The notes beneath the pieces were generated by a model. That model saw only the letters and a list, made by a program, of their open reading frames with translations. It had not been told where the DNA came from and did not search any database. Below, piece after piece: positions 10,544 to 22,496 of a DNA stretch of 64,000 bases. Origin of the DNA: Gonatopus flavifemur (lineage: Eukaryota > Arthropoda > Insecta > Hymenoptera > Dryinidae). Each line of letters begins with the position of its first letter. Position 1 is the first letter of the stretch. The stretch covers positions 15,810,001 through 15,874,000 of the forward strand of contig JAFFJZ010000003.1 in assembly GCA_018340375.1 (NCBI GenBank), read 5' to 3'. The position numbers and the translations under genes are program-made.

Positions 10544-13500
10544 ATGACATTTTCAATGATTGAATTTTTATTTCGGGTTATTACTTTAATTGCAGTTCTA
10601 CAATACACAGAAGCGTATTATTTAGACATCAGTGAAAATAATGCTGCAAAGTTTGATAAACCAATTGATTTACTAGAGGTATGTATCTCAATCTCTTGCT
10701 ATCGCCTCTTAGCTATTCTCACATCTTATCAAACTAACAAGGGGTTGGTATTCATTAGATGAATTTATCATTGTCATTACATGCCTCTATTGTTTTATTT
10801 TATTTTTCTTTATAAATACATCATATATTCATACCAAGCCGTTGTAAAAATTTTATATCGAGTGTTATTTCAATTCTATGAATTTAAACAACCCAGGGAG
10901 CACAGTTACGTAAATGTTACATCAAAGTTACATAACGTTAAGTAACCAGTTACGTAACTTGGGAGTCACATATGAGTCACACGTTGTGACTCACAATTTC
11001 CTACTCAATTACATAACTATGTGAGGAACAATGTTACATCACAGTTACGTAAATGAAAAGATTTTTTACGTGACCAGTACATAAGTGTAACGTAATGGCG
11101 ATGTCATGTCAATACTAAAGAATCATATAATCATCACATAAAAATTCCAATTCTTTCGTGATCACATCCCAGCAAATACTGAACGTAACATTGATGTAAC
11201 TACCACGTACCCAGGTAACAACACAGCATGTTGAAGCGCTTTGAAAGCGCGTTGCTACTTGGATTAGCTATGAAACATATGGTAATAGGTTACTTTCGAT
11301 ATTCACTAGATATGTACCTGAAAAAAAGTCTTCTGAACACCCAACTATACAGAAATAGTTTGACATTTCCCAATTTATCCGACACTCCCCTAACTAATGC
11401 ATAACATAAAAATGGCAAGTTATGTTTTCTTAAAGTCATTTGCTTACGTAACCGATACATAACATAGAAGTAACAAACTGCTACGAAATAGAAGCATAAA
11501 ATATTATATAATTGTTACATCACATATACGTAACAGAGCTACGTCACTTGTGATTTCTGTGTTATGTATTTACATTTACATATTGTGTTCACTAGGGGGA
11601 GGACAACGTAAAGGACAAATATTCGAGGATATTGTTCCTGAAGCGGAAACAAGATTTTGTTTTTTGGACAAATTTTTTTTCAAAACTCAATTCTTGAGAT
11701 ATCTAAATTAAAAGATTTTCATTCGAGTTTAGCTGTATCCAGAACACTTTATGTTTAAATACATCACTCGACAAGCATCATTCGATAAGTCAGAAAAAAA
11801 AGGTGTAGAAATTGATTTTTTATGATTTTCATTTTTCGAGTTGAAGTGAATATTCAAATGATTCAAAATTTGAAAATAATTCATTTTGAAAATCAATTGA
11901 TGTTCTTATTTCTGATTTATCAAAAGTTGATTGACAGGGATCAAATATTCCCAAAAATTCATGAAGGAAAAAAACATTTCAGAATTACATATAAGTTTAT
12001 ATAAAATTATATATAAAATATATTGAATTATGTACAACTTATATGTAATATTTTTGAAAATTTGCCCACATGGGGAAGTCTTCTTAAGATGTATGAATCA
12101 TGTGAAATTCTGTAAGGAATTTGTACACACATTTCACTTGTAAGTTTTATACAAATTTTACTTATTTTTTATATTAATTATTCTGCAAAAGAAGACCTCA
12201 TACGATTTTCCTATAATTTATATATGATATAAATTTGGATACGGAATGTGGGCTTGCTGTATCAATCAAAAGATCTCTTTGACAGTTAATTTATAAATAC
12301 TAGGCATGGGGTGGTGAAATAGGTGTGGAAATGTGAAGTATTTCACCCCCGTTGAGAGACCTAGGATGAAATTTCTAGCCCTGGGGTCTCATCTTTTCTG
12401 TTAAACTCTACATCCTTTAGATTCGCATTTTGCCATCCTTAGGCCCAGGAATTTGTGAATTTCACTCATCTCAACTAAGCTTTTCGTTTAGTTCTGTGTA
12501 TTTTTTTAGAAACCTAATCTTTCAATTTCTTTATTCAAAATTTTGAATCGAGTTAGCCTAATGATCAAGTTCTCTTTTTTTTTGGTAATTAATCGTCAAA
12601 ATTACAGGAGCAAATTTTGGATTTGTACGATAAAACTCCTCAACCGATTGAAAATACTGCATGGCGAGGCCCAACAAACCTTGGTCAGATCGTTGGAGTG
12701 GCTGTAGATCCAACGGGAAATCCAGTTGTATTTCATCGAGGTGATCGTACGTGGAATTATGGGTGAGTTAATTTGTTATTGTTATGAGATAAATGAACAA
12801 TAAAAATACAATATCATTTTTGATAAATTTCAAATATTGAGAAATATTGGTTCCTATACTTGTTGAAATTTCATCATATAAACGATGCTGAACTTTGAAA
12901 TGCTTTATATAAATTAAACGAAAATTTCAACTCACAAAATTTGATGAATGATCCTCATGAAACCTTTCAAATCAACTCCTTAGAATTGAAAACATCGCTC
13001 AAAAAAAGCTCTGCAAAATTTTGGGCCTTCAACAGTCAAGTATTCCGGTATTCGATTAGAAATTCGTTTTAATGAACGATTCAAACTTCAGCAACATTCA
13101 TATCATACGTTTTTCCAAAGGAACGTTTATGGATATGATTGATTTAATATTTTAGCACTTTTGATGAGAACTTTGTATACCAAGAACAACACAAAGGCCC
13201 TATACAGGAAAATACAGTTCTTACATTGAATCCAAATAATGGACAAGTTATTCATGGATGGGGTAATCGAACATTTTATCTTCCACATGGAATTCACATT
13301 GATAAGTTTGGAAATACATGGTTAACCGATGTAGCTTTGCATCAAGTTTTCAAAGTAAGTTATATCCTTCGAGCATGAATTTTATCCATCGTGAATCCTT
13401 TCAATAGTGCCGAATGATGTCTTCCCGACTCTATCAAAGACATACATTTGAGCGAGAGATAGGTCCTGCGGCACTTTAAAAAGGGTTTACCGTATGAATT

Positions 13501-16500
13501 AACTATTTCAGTGGATGAAAATTATCACAAAAAATTTTGTCATAAAAAACTGAATGGGATTTTTTATTATAGTATGATAATTCTGGAGCTCTTCAACTGG
13601 TACTTGGGGAAAGATTTACACCTAGTAATGAAATAAAGCACTTTTGTCAACCTACGTCAGTGGTTGTAGCACCTAACGGAGAAATTGTAGTTGCTGATGG
13701 CTATTGCAATCATAGAATAATGGTTTTCGATGTAGAAGGGAATCCAAAATACAGCATCGGAGAATGTGAGTTGGATATTATATTTTCATTAATAATAATA
13801 TACTATTTATGAGTATAATTATATGAAACTGGAACTGAAACCAGTTGCGGACTATGGCCTACGCCACCAACGCCATAACGTAGGGGTGACAGGCCGTGAA
13901 AGGGCAGCACTCGTGTCGACAAAAAATGTTTTCCCAATTTTAATAAGTGAAAAGTTATTCTCTGAAGAATAATAAATTCTAAACAATAAAATAAGATTTG
14001 TTTGGTGATGGAAAACAGGCATGTTCCAAATGAACTCCCGTTATGTCAATTCAAAAAGAATTTTGAATCGTAAAGAATCCCACGATTAATTCATAAAGAA
14101 TTCTTTATGAATACCTCGGAACAAATGTGCTTTGTGGTATAGATGGCGTGGGGGCGGCAAAAACATAAATCTGCCTCTGACTGAAACTGCAATGGTGGTC
14201 GATTGATATAATTTTTGATAGAATCCAAGAATTGAGTAGCCAAATTGCATAGTTGATAGTCATTCAATTGATTTTTGACATGAAAAAATATTTGAATCAA
14301 TTTCGCTTAAAATAATTGTCTAAGAATTTATAAAAAAATTGTTTTGCGACATGAGTTGCGTATTTATTATTCAACGAGTCATATAAAAAAAGTATTAATC
14401 TTTCTTCAATTTTCAGAAGATATTTTTTTCCATCACAAATTCTTGTGAGTACAAAAAACCTTTGCCCATAACGATGAAAATATAAAAAGACTCAGACATT
14501 TTATCACTGAATTGAATTGATGGTCTTTATCCTCTCAGGATATTAAATTTCATCAATATTTTTCCAAGTTCCGTGAAACTGAGATTGGCTAAGAAAAAGT
14601 CAATTCACCAATGATGTTGCATCATTGAATGGTAAGCAGAGGAAATAAAAAATGTCGGACGTAGAATTCATCTCCCGGCACACAAGAAGCGAGAAAAGTA
14701 ATACCGCAAGTGCCTTGAATAAAAATTATAGATTATTTTGATAATTTATACAGAATACCCAGATAGAAAATGTCTCAATAATGCCATCATAAAGGTGACA
14801 TGCACGCCAAGAAATGTTTGCATCATGGTACCAAGTTGTTTCCGCATAAAGCATTGTTATTGGTAGCAAAACGAGGTGATGGTACCATAATGAAGACATA
14901 ATGTTTACATTTTATGCATCATTGCAATCTGAGCGAAGTTTATGATAGTATGTTTACGGCACATTATGTTACAAAATATTTAGGGCATGGTTTTCTATCT
15001 GGGTATATAATTCACGTTTTCTAATTCGATCGATGCAAGACAATGATACGAAAGTCCCAATAAAACTGGTTTTTATTCATAAAACAGGAACGTTTACAAT
15101 ACCCGAAGGGAACATGAAGCTCCGACAAATGTTCAGAATAGATCATGATAGATCAGACTGAAGCTCTGTTGGAGCTCAAGTTTAGATTCGTAAACGTTCG
15201 ACGAAGGTCCGATGAACGTTGAAATGTCCACTTGAAAATAGTTTGAATGAACGTTTATAAAACGTTCATCGAACGTTTGCTAAAGGTTCGTTCGAGTTGC
15301 AATTTTTCGATCAAAGTTTTTTTCAAAGTATATTTTTCCACGAAAAAATGAAAGATTGGGGAATTTCTAACTATAATTGTAATTCCGTCTGAAACATAAA
15401 AAACTGAAGGTTGAATGAATCTTCGTAGAATCTTTAATAAACGTTCTATGAACCTTCATTCAAGCTATTTTCAAGCGGACATTTCAACGTTCATCGGACC
15501 TTCGTCGAACGTTTCCGAATCTAAACTTGAGCTCCAACGGAGCTTCAGTCTGATCTATCATGATCTATTCTGAACGTTCGTCGGAGCTTCATGTTCCCTT
15601 CGGGTACGTTTATTCTACAAAACAACAATGGCTTTTGTCAAGATACTTCACCATTTATTAGATAAAGAGTATAAAATACCATCCATATTATATACTGATA
15701 ATTAATCTACCTGTGGCGAATTTGTGGTCAATTATTTTACTTACCAGTAATCAAATCATCGGTAATATAATCATTCAGATCGTGTACTTTTCGTTGAGAC
15801 GCTTATTCTGGAACTTTTACGTGTTCAACACATTGCGCACGAGAAAACTTCTGGAAGTGTTCTCAATGAGGATTCTTATTGGTGGAATGAATCCTGTCTA
15901 ACGTGGAGAACCAATGAAAAGGATCGATGTACAGAGTTACCCAAGGTTAGAGATTTTCGGATTTTACCAGTTGGTTGTCTTGATAACGTAGATGGTGTTC
16001 GAATTTGAGAATGAATTTGTTTGTAAATAATGAGGAATTTGTCAAAAATTCAATGTAAATGTTTTCAATAGCGTATACGAAATGCATTTTCGAGGACTCT
16101 GCTGTAAATACTAGATTTCAATACAATTCACGAAGGAAATCACATTTCATTTTTCATAATATCTAATGAAATAACCTGAATCTTTCTGGCTAGCAGATGG
16201 AAGAAAATAAATAAATTACGTATAAAATCAATAATGTTTTTAGATTGTGAGAAAATATAGGTCAAAAGTTGAGACCATCGTTTGAAAAAGTTATACTTAC
16301 TTGAGTCACATCGTTCAAACGTAAGACAATTTTCTCATGTTATACTCTTTGTCGAAGTTAAGAATACTGCGTCAACAGTTTGAATGTTCTATTCAACATC
16401 ATTTAACTTCATAATGTTCAAGTGATGCAAAATCTATCTGTTGTGTCTAAAAGCAATGTTAGGTATCTTGAATGTCCAGCTAAGAGCACATACCGTTCAA

Positions 16501-18342
16501 AAATACTTAACAGTTTTCTTAAATATGCCTTCAGACCTTGAGTTCCCTGGTGAAGAAAGTTTCTCTGAAAATCTCCGAAAATTGCTTTAAATTTCAATGC
16601 AAAACTCTGAGAAACATTGAAAAATGCTAAAAGAATCTCCAAAACTCTGAAAACCTATGAAAATTTGTTCAAACTCTGAAAAACTCTCACTTACTTATCG
16701 GGCACGTTTTTCCACTGGAAATTTTTCTGAAGATTTATGAATATCTTTGAAAAACTGAGGAGGTTGTTTCTTGTCATAGACATGATTTCTTCGCATGCAA
16801 TTCAATAGTAGAACATCTTTGGTGAGTGGATTTTTTGATATTGTATTTCATCGAACGTGGAAAATATCTAATGCAAAATAGAATGATAGAAATTATTCCT
16901 GGAACATATAGTGATCATGAATGAATTTTGTACTTTCAAGGGATGAATTTTATTCATGAGTGATGATATTGAATTCGTAACTTACTCATTCTCCAATGCC
17001 CATTACAGTAAATTTGTCATAGAATGAAATCAAATGAGATGAAGATCTTTGTTTGAATTTGTAAAATTCAATGAATGATAAGTATGAAAGTACAAAGAAC
17101 ATGTAATTACAACTAACAACATTTTATGTTTTGAGATAGCTTTTAGATATGAAAGGTTTATCGATTGTATTTGTAAGTATTTGTGAGTATTACAACTTAT
17201 ATTTAAAAATTTCAGATGGGATTTATCTAAGAGTGCCTCATTCTTTGACCCTGTTATCGAACCAAGACTTATGTATTGCTGATCGTGAAGACCATAGAGT
17301 GGTCTGTGGCGATGCTGGTCTTGGAAAGTCAACGAATACTTTCAAGGCACCATATTCCATTCGTCATAGAGAACTTGGACGAGTGTTTGGTATTGCTTCT
17401 TACAGTAGGTTCCATTTTATCATCTTAAAAAAATGTATAGATGTATATATATATGTAATGAGATAGGTATATTTGTAATGAAAGAGTACTTGGAAAAATA
17501 GGTGAAGATGAAGATTTGTAGAGTACTGTAATCAAGAGAATAAGTGACTCTGGTTAAAAGAACCCATAAAATCTAGTCAAATCAAATCGAGGGGGATTTG
17601 GAGATATTCAATAAATTATTCTTTGAAACGGCCCATTCAACCCAACGACATCTAATTGAGAAGTCTCGAATTGGCTTTCGCTATATAGAGCATTGTACAA
17701 GAGTCAATTAGATTTGGCAAAATTCAGCAAGTTTATTATAAACCTCTATTCATGGAAATTCGAAATTTACCAATACTTATTTAATTATAAATATATTTTT
17801 CATTCAATAAATTCAATAATCTAGTTTTTTTAGGAATGAGTACAAATCATTTCAATTTCGTTGTTTCATTTGCTTTTCAATTAAATGTAATTTAGCAATA
17901 AAGTTTAATCAAAAGGGAAGGAATAGCTTAATAATTGTGCTGAGGATTTTGAGTTTTCTTCAATGAATCAAGCAAATTCCATGTGTTCTGTTACCCACTG
18001 ACGTTTGAATAATTCTCTACCATTTATTTCTCAGGAGATATCATTTATACCATAAACGAAATGACTGCACGTGATATGCCTTTGAAAGGATTCAAGATTA
18101 ATCCAAGCGATCAAAGTGTCATAGGTTATTGGGGACCTGAATCAAGTGTGAGTATTTGGTGATGAATCTAATTCCTAATGCATAGAAAAACATCATTTTT
18201 ACATTTTATTTTGTTTTCTTAGCCATTTATGACCCCACACGCCATCGCGATATGTCCCAACGGAACCTCTCTGTACGTATCCGAGATTGGACCCAACAAA
18301 GTTTGGAAATTTGATTTATCAGAAAATCATATTGGAACGTAA
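10544..18342 (+). CDS. PAL: Peptidyl-alpha-hydroxyglycine alpha-amidating lyase (PAL), seven exons
   Basis: Exons 10544-10678, 12608-12762, 13156-13354, 13573-13765, 17216-17404, 18035-18147 and 18223-18342 total 1104 nt (367 residues plus TAA). All junctions are GT-AG and in phase. PAL cleaves peptidyl-alpha-hydroxyglycine, made by PHM, into amidated peptide and glyoxylate in secretory granules. Residues 1-24 are a signal peptide. The remainder is a six-bladed NHL-type propeller. Matches to vertebrate PAL include HRGDRTW (Arg89, like Arg533), LPHG (His141, like zinc ligand His585), FCQPT and DGYCN (Cys188-Cys208 pair; Tyr207, like Tyr654), VPHSL (His236, like His690), CIADRE (Arg251, like Arg706; Cys247-Cys258 pair) and TPHAIA (His334, like His786). 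Next to His334, Thr332 and Ala335 replace the vertebrate Met784 and Asp787. As in flies, the protein is a stand-alone PAL without the PHM domain. There is no C-terminal membrane anchor. Confidence 0.95.
10892..11600. repeat. TTACGTAAC-rich palindromic repeat block in PAL intron 1
   Basis: Starting at CCCAGGGAGCACAGTTACG, the block holds many copies of GTTACGTAA or ACATAAC on both strands. It contains a perfect inverted repeat TGAGTCACA-CGT-TGTGACTCA (10973-10993) and GCGCTTTGAAAGCGC (about 11237-11251). It is probably several overlapping MITEs. Boundaries are unclear. Confidence 0.55.
12887..13092. mobile_element. MITE with GAAGTTTGAATCGTTTAT ends (family D, copy in PAL intron 2)
   Basis: Left end GCTGAACTTTGAAATGC; right end ATGAACGATTCAAACTTCAGC. 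The interior matches the copy at 22289-22496 (ACTCACAAAATTTGAT, TTTTGGGCCTTCAACAGT). Confidence 0.7.
14758..15003. mobile_element. 246-bp MITE with TA duplication in PAL intron 4
   Basis: It starts CCCAGATAGAAAATG and ends GGTTTTCTATCTGGG, flanked on both sides by TA (14756-14757 and 15004-15005). A TA target-site duplication is the mark of Tc1/mariner-type mobilisation. Confidence 0.8.
15102..15604. mobile_element. 503-bp long-armed fold-back MITE with TA duplication in PAL intron 4
   Basis: It starts CCCGAAGGGAACATGAAGCT and ends with the exact complement, flanked by TA on both sides. The arms pair for about 140-200 bp around a centre near 15353, through GAAGCTCCGAC, GATCATGATAGATCAGACTG and AACGTTCATCGG. 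It would form a very long hairpin if transcribed with the intron. Confidence 0.85.
16560..16760 (+). repeat. Degenerate AAAACTCTGAAAA-type tandem repeat
   Basis: The motif CTCTGAAAA/CTCTGAGAA/TCTCCAAAA recurs about every 10-30 bp across this stretch of PAL intron 4. Units are too diverged to set a period. Confidence 0.4.
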
Positions 18343-18454
18343 CGTATCGATAATGAATTATACTTATCGTCAAATATATCAAAGAAATATATTTTACTCC
18401 ATGAAAGTAATTTTCCATTAACTACAAGATGAAATTATTTTTGGTGGAAATTTA

Positions 18455-18460
18455 AATAAA
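18455..18460 (+). terminator. Candidate polyadenylation signal for PAL
   Basis: AATAAA is 113 bp downstream of the PAL stop codon. A second AATAAA at 18632-18637 is an alternative. The sequence alone cannot show which is used. Confidence 0.45.
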
Positions 18461-19560
18461 TTCTATAGATAATTTGTTCTAAACTTAAGTGAAGAATTAT
18501 GTAACGTTTATGGTAATTCTAACAGTGTTGAAACGAACTTCTGAACGATTACAAAAATTCCTTGGATTGTCAATTTGAATCAATTATTATTACTTCGTTA
18601 CAAACAAATTTTAAATATTGTGAATATGCAAAATAAATCATTAAACTTGATTCATTTTGTCGGAGTGTGTGATATTTGAGACACCATATCTCGTTGAAAA
18701 TCGGTATTTAATTATCGGTATTTCTTTGCAATATAAAATCAAGATTTAACAGTTGATTTGTAATACGCTTTGGTAAAAACAGTCCCCACAGATGCTAAGT
18801 ATAATTCATAGATTTCCTTTCTTTTAGTCCTTCCCATGATACAGTGATCGAATAAATGCAAAAGTGGCACAAAACTCTGATTCAACGACGAAAAAACGTC
18901 TGTCAGAATTACCATAGTAGACTAAATGTTTGAATAAATCGATATCAGATTTTCTATGTATGTAGAATACAATGATTGATGATTGTATATTTTCGTAAAT
19001 TGATATTGCTCTTGATCTTTTAATCGCTCACACGTATTCTGGTTTTTAAATAAGTACTTTTCTCAAATTTGATCCAAAGAATGCAAATTGATAGACAATT
19101 TAGTTTTTCATACTTCGTTCGAAGAATGATATTTTTTAACATCAAGTCATTTGAATATCGTCATTTTCCAGTTTTTGTTGATCGCAAGTATAAAAAATTG
19201 AATGAATTTGATCGAATCAGTGGTATCATGAATTGATAAAAACATGATGTTGTATCTATGTTGTATTTAATCGTCTTTGGAGTTGTGCGCAATTGAAAGG
19301 TCGACGTTTATATATTGTTTATCAACAATTGTTTATAAGTACCTGAACATAAAAAATTCAAATAAAAACTGTATATACATGGATTTTTACGCTGTTTTCT
19401 TCATATGTTATTCAATCATTTATTGATAGTTTAGTTTTAGGTATCAGAATATGTTAGACTTGTTCAGCTCTGTATACATCTTATATTCTGTTGACCTTAT
19501 ACAACCAGAAAAATTAAACTCAAGTCGTCATTGAATATTTTATAATTAAAATCATTTATG

Positions 19561-19725
19561 TTCTTGAAGTTTGAATCGTTCATAGAAACAAAACGAAAAT
19601 TTGAACTGAAGAAATCTATTGAATCATAGTTATCAATCTCCTCGAATTAATTATTATACCTTGAAACTGACAACATTGTTTAAAGAATGTACTGCATGAT
19701 TTTGGGTTCCTAATTGGGTTCTTCT
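19561..19725. mobile_element. Family D MITE, 3'-truncated copy
   Basis: TTCTTGAAGTTTGAATCGTT then AGAAACAAAACGAAAATTTG match the left half of the 22289 copy. The right arm is missing. A further short match (GTTTGAATCGTTTATCGAA) occurs near 30356. Confidence 0.6.
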
Positions 19726-20321
19726 CCATTATTTTGATATTTGGAACGTTAATGTTCAGTAACATTGTTTATATCATCCAGAAATGCCCAAGACTTCCAT
19801 AGAGTTTTTCTCTATCCACAGAGCTAAGATGTTATTGACCTGGAGTATCAGGTTCTTTGGATGGAAGGGTGGGGTGAATCGGAAGAAGAGAGGTAGAAAG
19901 GTAGAAAGATCAAAAGAGAGAAGAAGAGTTACTTAGGTGTAACTCCAATGACCTTGTGTAAGATACACACTTTTTGACACATATACCAACACTATGCTTC
20001 TTGAGAGGTTTCAAATGTACGAACGCTACCCATGAGCCGTCATTATTTCACAATCTTCTCCCTGGTACGACTGTGCTTCGAATAACGTACTTTTTACCTC
20101 ATCATACATATTATCTTATTTTTTATTGTATATTTCATGGAATTTGTTCAGAAATTTGAAATTTAAATATCTAGGGAATGGAGATCGATCTGCAGTGGTG
20201 GATTGTTGAACTGACTTATCTGTCCTCTACAAACCTCTTTTAGGAATTCTTTAAAAATATAGAAGCTAATTTTTACATCCTATCGAAGGCATCCAGAACA
20301 TTTTTTTTGGAAGAGTCGGTA

Positions 20322-20452
20322 CCCTGATAACGCACCAAGAATTCTTTTTCAAGACCTCTTTTCGATCTGATGAATTCGTATAGAGCTCTGGAGGGATTCA
20401 ATGTTTCGGACATTACCAAATTCTTTGAGAGTATTACAACAACTTATCTGGG
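20322..20452. mobile_element. Family C MITE, internally deleted copy
   Basis: It begins CCCTGATAACGCACCAAGAA and ends AACAACTTATCTGGG. The interior shares GAGGGATTCAATGTTTCGGACAT-like sequence (interrupted match) with 6126-6384 but is about half the length. Confidence 0.7.
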
Positions 20453-20780
20453 TGAATTGTATACATACTGGTATCACATATTATTCCAACTTATGAGAAT
20501 GTCTGTGAAGGGATGATCGCCCTCTCCCGCATCCGCCTTTGCACCCCATTATACATATTTTACTTCTCATGCGTACTGTGTACTAATTGATATTGTTACT
20601 TTTAAAATTTTCTATCAGTGACAGAGTTACGATGTATTTATTTCACCAGTTTTTATTGGATAGGGAAACAGAGTCTCTCAACTTTTTGATTAAGAATTAT
20701 TTCCGATTCAAACTAAGTTCTACAGTCAACAACGTTTCAAATTAAGTGCTTGAAATAATATAAAAATGATTAAAAGTTTA

Positions 20781-20969
20781 TCAGAGATAAACACACGGAG
20801 AATTCTTCTTCAACAAGACTACAATTCTTCCTAGAACTCTTTTCGAACTAATGAGTTCATAAAAAGGTCTGAAGGAGTTCAATGTTTGGGCCACCAATGA
20901 GTTCTTTGAGAATGCCGAAAGTATTGTTTGATTTATTAGTTCGAAAAGAGTTCTCGAAGAATTCTCCGA
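20781..20969. mobile_element. Family C MITE, diverged copy
   Basis: It shares the AGTTCAATGTTTGGGCCA block, the ATTAGTTCGAAAAGAGTTCT block and the terminal ACACACGGAGAATTCTTCTT / GAAGAATTCTCCG inverted repeat with the copy at 6126-6384. The outer few bases are decayed. Confidence 0.7.
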
Positions 20970-21732
20970 TTCCATGGTGCAGGTTGAATGTACATGAACT
21001 TATCATCTTAAATGCCTTGGATGCCAATAAGGCAAATTGAGGACTTTCGATCGATTTATGATTTGAAAAATATTTTGTAAAATTTGACAAATCCGAAATT
21101 TATGGGTCATTAACATTTGGCAGTAATAACAACATGATAACGATCCTTAATGCACCTGGTGGTTACTCGTTTGTCGGAGGTGTATCATTATGTCATTTCC
21201 GTGCCAATAAATCATATCCTTACTAGGGTCATGTTCCATTTTGATTATCTCTCGTCTCTGGTAAGAGGATGCAGAATTATTAAATGAACTCATTATAACA
21301 AATTTGAATAATAACAAATGTTCAACTGAATTCGAAATTGTAATACATTGGCATAAATTACCATAATTATATCGAAGGTAATGAGAAACAGATTATAAAA
21401 TTAAAAATCTCTCTGTACTGTACATAATAACTTTATTCATACATCGCTACGAACGTATACTTATATGAATGTATTTTGATAATCCAGGAAGAAAACAAAC
21501 AAAAATGAACTCGAGGTGATGTAAATAGTTTCTCTTCGTACAGAATACAGTGAAACTTATGAGCAGATGTTGGGCAAATGAGGTGTAATTCAGTTGGAAA
21601 AAAGTTTGCTATGTTTCTTTTCTTCTTTCCATTTCTACTGATTTTGAATACAGAAAAGATCAATTTGACTTGACAATATAATTTTTTAGGAAAATAAATA
21701 TCCTTTTGAATGAACAAAAAAACAAGTATCAT

Positions 21733-21841
21733 CCCGGACAGTACAACGTGCCACTGGAACGTTTATGAAAGGTTTATAGAACGTAGGAGAGCTTTTCTGA
21801 ACGTTCAGAAAACGTCCCAGAGATACATTGTGCTGTTAGGG
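21733..21841. mobile_element. 109-bp MITE, family A, copy 1
   Basis: CCCGGACAGTACAACGTG begins the element and ACATTGTGCTGTTAGGG ends it. Sequence and length agree with the copy at 57471. It overlaps the end of a long minus-strand open frame (21774-22337), which is therefore repeat-derived and not a gene. Confidence 0.85.
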
Positions 21842-22288
21842 ACAGAAAAAAAACCTGTGCGTACCACCAATGTGATAAATAAAATAGTATTTCATTGCCG
21901 AAACAGATGTATTTTGTCTGTTTCTCCAGGTTGAAATGCAGGGAAAGATTTTTACATACAAAGTACTGTAAGGAGTGATTGATGTTTCCACTTACTATCA
22001 CGCATCTATCTTCAGATTCAACCGTATCACAGATTCGCGTGAACTTGCATGCGGGCACATAATTCTTGTGTAATTCTTCCAAGCGAAGAATTTGAGTTGC
22101 ATATTGATCATGAGATAAAGTAGAGAGATATACAAATAATAAAATCGAATTAACTTGGCTTAAAGTTGATAGAAATTTTATTTTGTTGAAATGAATTTCC
22201 AAAGTAAAAGCTGAACAAAGTTCGTCCAAAGTGCCATAACTTTTTTTATAGTCTTGTAGAAACCAATATGGTTTAAGTAGTATAATGT

Positions 22289-22496
22289 TCTCGAAGTTTA
22301 AATCGTTTATAGAAACAAAACGAAAATTGAAACTCACAAAATCTGATAAAGCATCGTTATATATCTTCTCGAATCAACTTCTTGCCACTGGAAACATCGT
22401 TTAAATGATGTACTGCAAGATTTTTGGGCTTCAATAGTTGAATCTCATGTTATTCGATTGGTAATGAGTTTCAATAAACGATTCAAACTTCAGCAA
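22289..22496. mobile_element. Family D MITE, full copy
   Basis: Left end TCTCGAAGTTTAAATCGTTT; right end AATAAACGATTCAAACTTC, an inverted repeat. It is similar along its length to 12887-13092 and 19561-19725. Confidence 0.7.

Noticed and set aside
21774..22337. 187-codon minus-strand open frame, the longest in the window
   Set aside because: Its two ends are MITE sequence (21733-21841 and 22289-22496). There is no domain, and the composition is that of AT-rich chance translation.
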